A stretch of DNA of 64,000 nt from Tribonema minus (taxonomy: Eukaryota > Sar > Xanthophyceae > Tribonematales > Tribonemataceae). A model generated the notes under the pieces. It was given only the letters and a program-made list of their open reading frames with translations. It did no database searches and had not been told where the DNA came from. Position 1 is the stretch's first letter, and the number at the start of each line of letters is the position of its first letter. A program made the translations under genes and the position numbers. The stretch covers positions 372,001 through 436,000 of the forward strand of contig JAFCMP010000556.1 of assembly GCA_017506865.1 (NCBI GenBank), written 5' to 3'. Of this stretch, positions 44,901 through 64,000 are shown in pieces.

Positions 44901-45667
44901 GATAGACCGCAAGCAGCGCTGATGCATCTGCTGAAGGCACTCTTCTCGGTCAGTGTGAGCGCAACTGTGACTTTGTCTGGTGTCTGTGCGTGCAGGCACC
45001 AACTTCAACTTTGTTGCCTTCCTTGGAAGGATTGTTGAGGCTGATATGAAACCATTGCAGTATCAGAGGACCTGTAAGCACGGCGTAGGTGTTGTTAGCG
45101 CTGGCACCCACCTTGCGCGACTGACACAACACATACACCAACGTTTCCTAACAGTACGCCTCTGGCCCAGAGGCTCTGGGTGACATGTTCTGACGAACAG
45201 GATATCCAGGCTCAGCAGTCCCACCGTGATCAGCCACGAGAACGGCTTCACCTGTCCAATTGCTGACGCCGCATGCCAGTCGCGCTCTCTATTTAGCTCC
45301 CGTGCGTTATGCATGGCAGAATGCTGATGCACAAAGCCGGTTGATGCAGCGCTCCTCGGCTGCGCGTGGCATGGCTAGCAACGGCACATAATTGCTGCAT
45401 ACATTTACACCAAGGGTAACTTTGTGTTCAAGTCGCAAGGACGCATGCGTACTGCAGCAGCGCTCAGCAAGCAATGCGTACCCACCCACCTGTGCCCTCG
45501 GGGAAGTAGCGGGAGTGCACGCAGGCGAAGGCGCGCGGCACCGCCGGCGGCTTCTGCACCAGCACGGAGGCCCTCCCCTTGGCATTGGCCTCCCTCAGCA
45601 CCGCCGTCAGGCTGTCCCGCGTGAACATCCAGTGCGCGCGGTGCGTCGATGACCCGAAGCTGGACAT
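37385..45667 (-). CDS. CCNH: Cyclin H (TFIIH/CAK subunit), six exons
   Basis: Minus-strand exons 45667-45490, 43922-43813, 42698-42543, 40543-40357, 38506-38305 and 37679-37385 sum to 1128 nt (375 aa; human cyclin H is 323 aa). All phases agree (1, 0, 0, 1, 2). Intron 2 has the GC donor cag|gcaagt at 43812. Cyclin H is the regulatory partner of CDK7 in the CDK-activating kinase and TFIIH. Diagnostic segments: N-terminal STHRAHWMFTRDSLTAVLRE; LTADEESALKAWHLALIFQ; first cyclin fold ALFQRFFLSNSIMEFDPKLV and MLAAIFLVSK; IEDQIIPIEELERA; AQEVPLLAGTRFQLRIYTPY; second fold ATDLPLLHAPARLALAALLS; C-terminal helix LQREVLAIRKEFAQRLP and a basic KKKKKRKR stretch. Start chosen at the first in-frame ATG matching the family N-terminus. 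Head-to-head with the synthase gene. Confidence 0.92.
37735..37830 (+). repeat. Short interspersed repeat with non-LTR tail, cyclin H intron 5
   Basis: 'gcatgtggattctggtggca' then 'agcttggcgttcacc' and 'cgcgcctcaagtgagaattg' ending 'atgaagagtac'. It lies in plus orientation, antisense to the gene. Confidence 0.75.
37840..38304 (-). repeat. Donor-edge copies of cyclin H exon 5
   Basis: About 80 bp of exon end (coding FDGDAFLHARFAAQPG) recurs near 38092-38170, 212 bp downstream. A more decayed piece lies at 37845-37905. Confidence 0.85.
38507..39180 (-). repeat. Acceptor-edge copies of cyclin H exon 5
   Basis: The exon start with its acceptor (ctgctcgcgcag|cggcgagc) recurs near 38610, 38830, 38993 and about 39165. 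A (CAG)n run lies at 38920-38955. Intron parts such as 'gatgtttg-g-t-agctt' are repeated too. Confidence 0.82.
39300..40356 (-). repeat. Donor-edge copies of cyclin H exon 4
   Basis: The exon end (coding YPPLLGLVDQADKYI) with donor gtacgtgc recurs with donors at 40169 and 39313. The 39.3-kb copy is split by about 75 unrelated bases near 39331-39402. The 411-bp element 39706-40116 sits between the two copies. Confidence 0.88.
39706..40116 (+). mobile_element. 411-bp element, copy 1
   Basis: Starts 'ttaggcactttggtgcagca', ends 'aacattaataaaagtac'. The reverse complement at 58620-59030 has the same length and is nearly identical. It has no ORF of note. The 3' end, 'gggcttttcgcgcccc' plus 'attaataaaagtac', resembles the tail of the non-LTR element, so SINE-like mobilisation is possible (inference). 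A partial, diverged copy lies directly upstream at about 39540-39640. Confidence 0.82.
41640..41960. repeat. Cluster of GAGCGCTGC motifs in cyclin H intron 3
   Basis: GAGCGCTGC occurs at least eight times between 41642 and 41905 at irregular 20-110 bp spacing. The same motif marks many exon edges and donors elsewhere in the window. CCCTAA tracts lie at 41459-41485. No exon is visible here. Confidence 0.6.
42205..42542 (-). repeat. Donor-edge copies of cyclin H exon 3
   Basis: The exon end (coding LAAIFLVSK) and donor recur with donors at 42420 and 42212, 122 and 208 bp apart. TAACCCTAA-like stretches separate them. Confidence 0.88.
42699..43205 (-). repeat. Acceptor-edge copies of cyclin H exon 3
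   Basis: About 60-70 bp of exon start (coding MCGRDAENERLRRSERVQAG) with the acceptor recurs at 42885, about 43047 and 43198; spacing 187, 163 and 150 bp. Confidence 0.9.
43655..43812 (-). repeat. Donor-edge copy of cyclin H exon 2, GC donor kept
   Basis: The exon end coding WHLALIFQ and the GC donor recur at 43661 as ctccag|gcatgg, 151 bp downstream. Both copies are followed by 'cttccaagtacttcaactt'. Confidence 0.85.
43923..44815 (-). repeat. Acceptor-edge array of cyclin H exon 2 with TTAGGG tracts
   Basis: The exon start (gtgaagtggacacatcggcg, coding EVDTSAHSAFLDE) recurs near 44259, 44439 and 44607. Fragments lie near 43985, 44075, 44170 and 44770-44815. TTAGGG runs separate the copies; the longest, at 44115-44150, has about five consecutive units. 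Confidence 0.85.
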
Positions 45668-46106
45668 GCTGTCTGTTGATGTTAATTGTGGGCACTGATT
45701 GGGGGTGGCTGCTGCCTGGTGTAGTATGTATGTTTGCCTTTCTTTGTGCCTTTTTCAAACCGCTGACATGTGTGTACCACCTTTTTGATATTTCACAACA
45801 ACGGCTCCAGGCAGCCTGCAGTGACAGAGAGAGGTAATGCAGGCCGCCGGCCGGCTCACACTTCTCCAGCTGTCACAAGCGCTCCTGCTGTGATCTCTGT
45901 GCTGATTGGTGGTTTTTGCCTTGTTGCTCCGTAGCAGCGTGGTGCAAGCAGAAGCAGCGTTCAATGCTATATGGGGTACGTGAGTGTCTTCCTCTTCTCC
46001 TTTTCTCTTTGGGTTCACTTCAACATGAATAAAGCAACTTCAAATCTGGCAGAGGAGAGACGCGCCAAAATTCCCACAAATTTGGCTCTACTCACTAAGC
46101 AGCAAA
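45668..46106. promoter_or_regulatory. Shared upstream region of cyclin H and synthase genes
   Basis: 439 bp separate the two divergent ATGs (45667 minus, 46107 plus). It lacks telomere-like tracts and exon-edge repeats, unlike the introns on both sides, so it may be under constraint as a bidirectional promoter. No specific element can be named. Confidence 0.5.
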
Positions 46107-62118
<16,012 letters not shown>

Positions 62119-63529
62119 GGTTAGGGTTACCCTGCCCCCCTGTGCGCCCGGGCTGTCGCCGTCGAAGAAGGCGCGCATCTCGGCATCCGAATGCCGCCTG
62201 CACGATGGCTCCGTACAGGCGCCGAGATTCGTCGCATCATCGATGACACCGGGTGCACACCCCCTTCCCCCCGTCCCCTGCCCCGAGCCCCCCCCCCCCC
62301 AATGCCACCTACGCGTCTCCCTGCGGGTGTGTATGGTTTTGCAGGGTAAAGCGAGTGAGCGCTGGCGTCAGGCTCAAGGAGCGTGTGCCATCAGTTGCAC
62401 CCCCCCCCCCCACCCCTTTCCCTGTGGGATTATTATAAGAGACAGCGTCAGGCTCACAGGGAGTGCTGTGGGGGTGCGGCTCTGGGTCATGGACTAGGGT
62501 TAGGGTTGGGCGGCCCAGACTCAGCCGTGTGGTGCTGTAGTGCGACTGTCGCTTGCATTCTGAGCACTGCAGCAGTGCGCAGCGTGAGTACTGACATCCG
62601 GGGGGGAGGGGGGGAGGGGGCGACTGCAGTGTGTAGACAATTTTGGGCGGTTCTTTTATGGCACTCTATCATCACAAGAGATCACACACGCACGCAAATA
62701 CACTCGTACACACGCGCACACACGCCGAGTGTGCGCGCGGGCGCAGGCGATGATGGCGCGGCACGCGCGCTGTGCGGCGCATAGCAACACAGCAGTGCTC
62801 CTCGTGGTTGACTCCTTCTGGGTCGGCGCGTCATGCCGCGCGCTCAGGGCGCACTCACAAGAAAGGCTGGCACACCATTGTGGCTTCGGCGACCTCTTCC
62901 TCTCTGCGTTGTTGATGTTTATCGATATTGCAGTCGCCCTGCTGCCACATGTCTTCAATCCTGTGTGCATTGGCATGTAAGTCAGGCCCTTGCTTGGGTC
63001 TGAGAGGTTGCACTTCATCGACAACCATTGCCCGCCGCTTGTGCATCTTGCCACATGCGAAATCCATGTGTGGGTTGTGCTTGTCTCTCACTAGCCGAGA
63101 TATCCACATCCACGTAAATAAATGCGTGCAATTGGTGAACTGGTGAACTGGTGCGTGGTAAACATAGGTGCGAAGCTGAAGATTCACACACACACACACA
63201 CCAGGGTAACGGTTTCTGTGTGCATGTGTGCATGTCTGTTAGCTTCTGTTCTATGAATAGTCGTGTCATCGTGTTCCTTCAACCCCACGAGGTGATTGCT
63301 TCCTCGTCATAGTCATCCTTGAAGTGTGGCTGGGGTCTCTTCGCAGAGATCACGCCAGCGATCCACAGCGGCATCAACCAGAGCTGCGGGGCGCTGCTAC
63401 TAGGCTCAGTGCGCCAGCGCTGGTGTAAGAGCAGCTGGGTTCATTTGCCTGCACTGTAGCCTCTCTCCGCGGCCGCGAGCTCTGCGTCGGCGCCGGTTGA
63501 AGTAGCGTTTTGGCAACCGCGCGGAACAC
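62119..63529. other. Intergenic region with a degenerate copy of the synthase last exon
   Basis: Right after the stop codon, 62160-62240 reads like a diverged repeat of the exon end (gaaggcgcgcatctcgg, where the exon has gccgcgcacctcgg). Poly-C runs lie at 62289-62300 and 62401-62412, and a (CA)n run at 63184-63202. Open frames at 62729-62980 (plus) and 62855-63199 (minus) have no recognisable domain. Confidence 0.45.
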
Positions 63530-63845
63530 ATGCAGCAAGGGCAGCAGCAACAGGACGCGAGCCTGCCACAGTCACAGTCAGACGAGCTACCGCTGCCGAA
63601 TCCTATGGCCGCATCGCAGAGCAGGCTGCATGGTTGCGCTGTGGTGGGCGACCTGGCGAACACGTTGAGCCAGCTCGAACAAGGCGCTGATCTCGAAGGC
63701 CAGAGCTTCTGTGGCAGGACGGCCCTGCACTACGCGGCTTTCTATGGCCATGCCTCGGTGGTGCGCGCACTGCTCGTGGCAGGCGCTGACGCCAATTCGC
63801 CGGGGGGCGGCCGCTCGTCCGCCTTGCACTTCGCTGCGTACAAAG
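63530..63845 (+). CDS. Ankyrin-repeat protein, first exon (gene continues past the window)
   Basis: The frame opens at ATG 63530 with a Gln-rich leader (MQQGQQQQD) and goes on with ankyrin repeats: LHGCAVVGDLANTLSQLEQG and ADLEGQSF, then GRTALHYAAFYGHASVVRAL and LVAGADANSPGG, then SSALHFAAYKG. The consensus G-TALHYAA-GH--VV--LL--GAD is clear. A donor-like gtgtgag at 63846 is the likely exon end, because the ankyrin pattern stops there. Ankyrin repeats bind other proteins; the specific role cannot be told. Confidence 0.72.
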
Positions 63846-64000
63846 GTGTGAGCTGTGCATGTCTACCGCTTTGCACGTCTGCCATGATATCATGTCACTG
63901 TTGCTCTGAGGCCCGTCCTTGCCAATCGCTGTGTGTGCTGCTGGCACCTGACACGTGCCGGCACGAATCGAATGGTGACGAGCTTGGCGCGTGATGTGTT

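Noticed and set aside
62855..63199. Charged 114-aa minus-strand ORF
   Set aside because: No homology or splice context recognised; kept only as a note in the intergenic entry.

Overview
The window looks like nuclear DNA of a unicellular eukaryote, most likely a GC-rich alga. The evidence is spliceosomal introns (GT-AG plus several GC-AG), eukaryote-only proteins (cyclin H, RPA3, an RBMX2/Ist3-type splicing protein, a VASt-domain protein), a thermospermine-synthase-like gene of the plant/algal type, non-LTR retrotransposon pieces, and TTAGGG-type telomere-like tracts all through the introns. A haptophyte would fit, but that is inference. No bacterial operons, CRISPR arrays, rRNA or tRNA genes were seen.

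Layout, left to right. About 3.3-12.5 kb (minus): seven exons of a VASt (StAR-related) lipid-transfer gene; both ends are unresolved. 13.7-15.6 kb: repeats and a decayed non-LTR retrotransposon copy (minus). 16.2-21.2 kb: two copies of an intronless 394-aa gene family (the first frameshifted) around a retrotransposon remnant at 18.2-19.0 kb. 21.8-26.75 kb (minus): RBMX2/Ist3-like gene in five exons. 27.1-31.2 kb (plus): RPA3. 32.5-34.3 kb (minus): third copy of the 394-aa family. 34.9-36.3 kb (plus): 5'-truncated non-LTR element with a restriction-like endonuclease domain. 36.7-37.1 kb: fragment of the 394-aa family. 37.4-45.7 kb (minus): complete six-exon cyclin H gene. 46.1-62.1 kb (plus): complete nine-exon thermospermine/spermidine synthase gene. 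63.5 kb to the end (plus): first exon of an ankyrin-repeat gene running out of the window.

The two complete models were rebuilt by hand from homology, splice sites and phase. Every junction is in phase: cyclin H gives 1128 nt (375 aa) and the synthase 1080 nt (359 aa). Two pairs are divergent with short shared upstream regions: cyclin H / synthase (439 bp between ATGs) and RBMX2 / RPA3 (about 380 bp if the RPA3 start is right).

The most unusual property is how the introns are built. Nearly every internal exon edge in all five multi-exon genes is tandemly copied into the neighbouring intron. Copies of the exon's 5' edge with its acceptor lie upstream. Copies of the exon's 3' edge with its donor lie downstream. 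The units are about 100-250 bp, repeated two to eight times, decayed to different degrees. They often contain a TTAGGG/CCCTAA tract and a CTTCAA/TTGAAG motif just inside the donor. Later insertions (a 588-bp inverted-repeat element, a 411-bp element present twice, a ~110-bp repeat) interrupt the arrays. About 1.1 kb of synthase coding sequence is thus spread over 16 kb.
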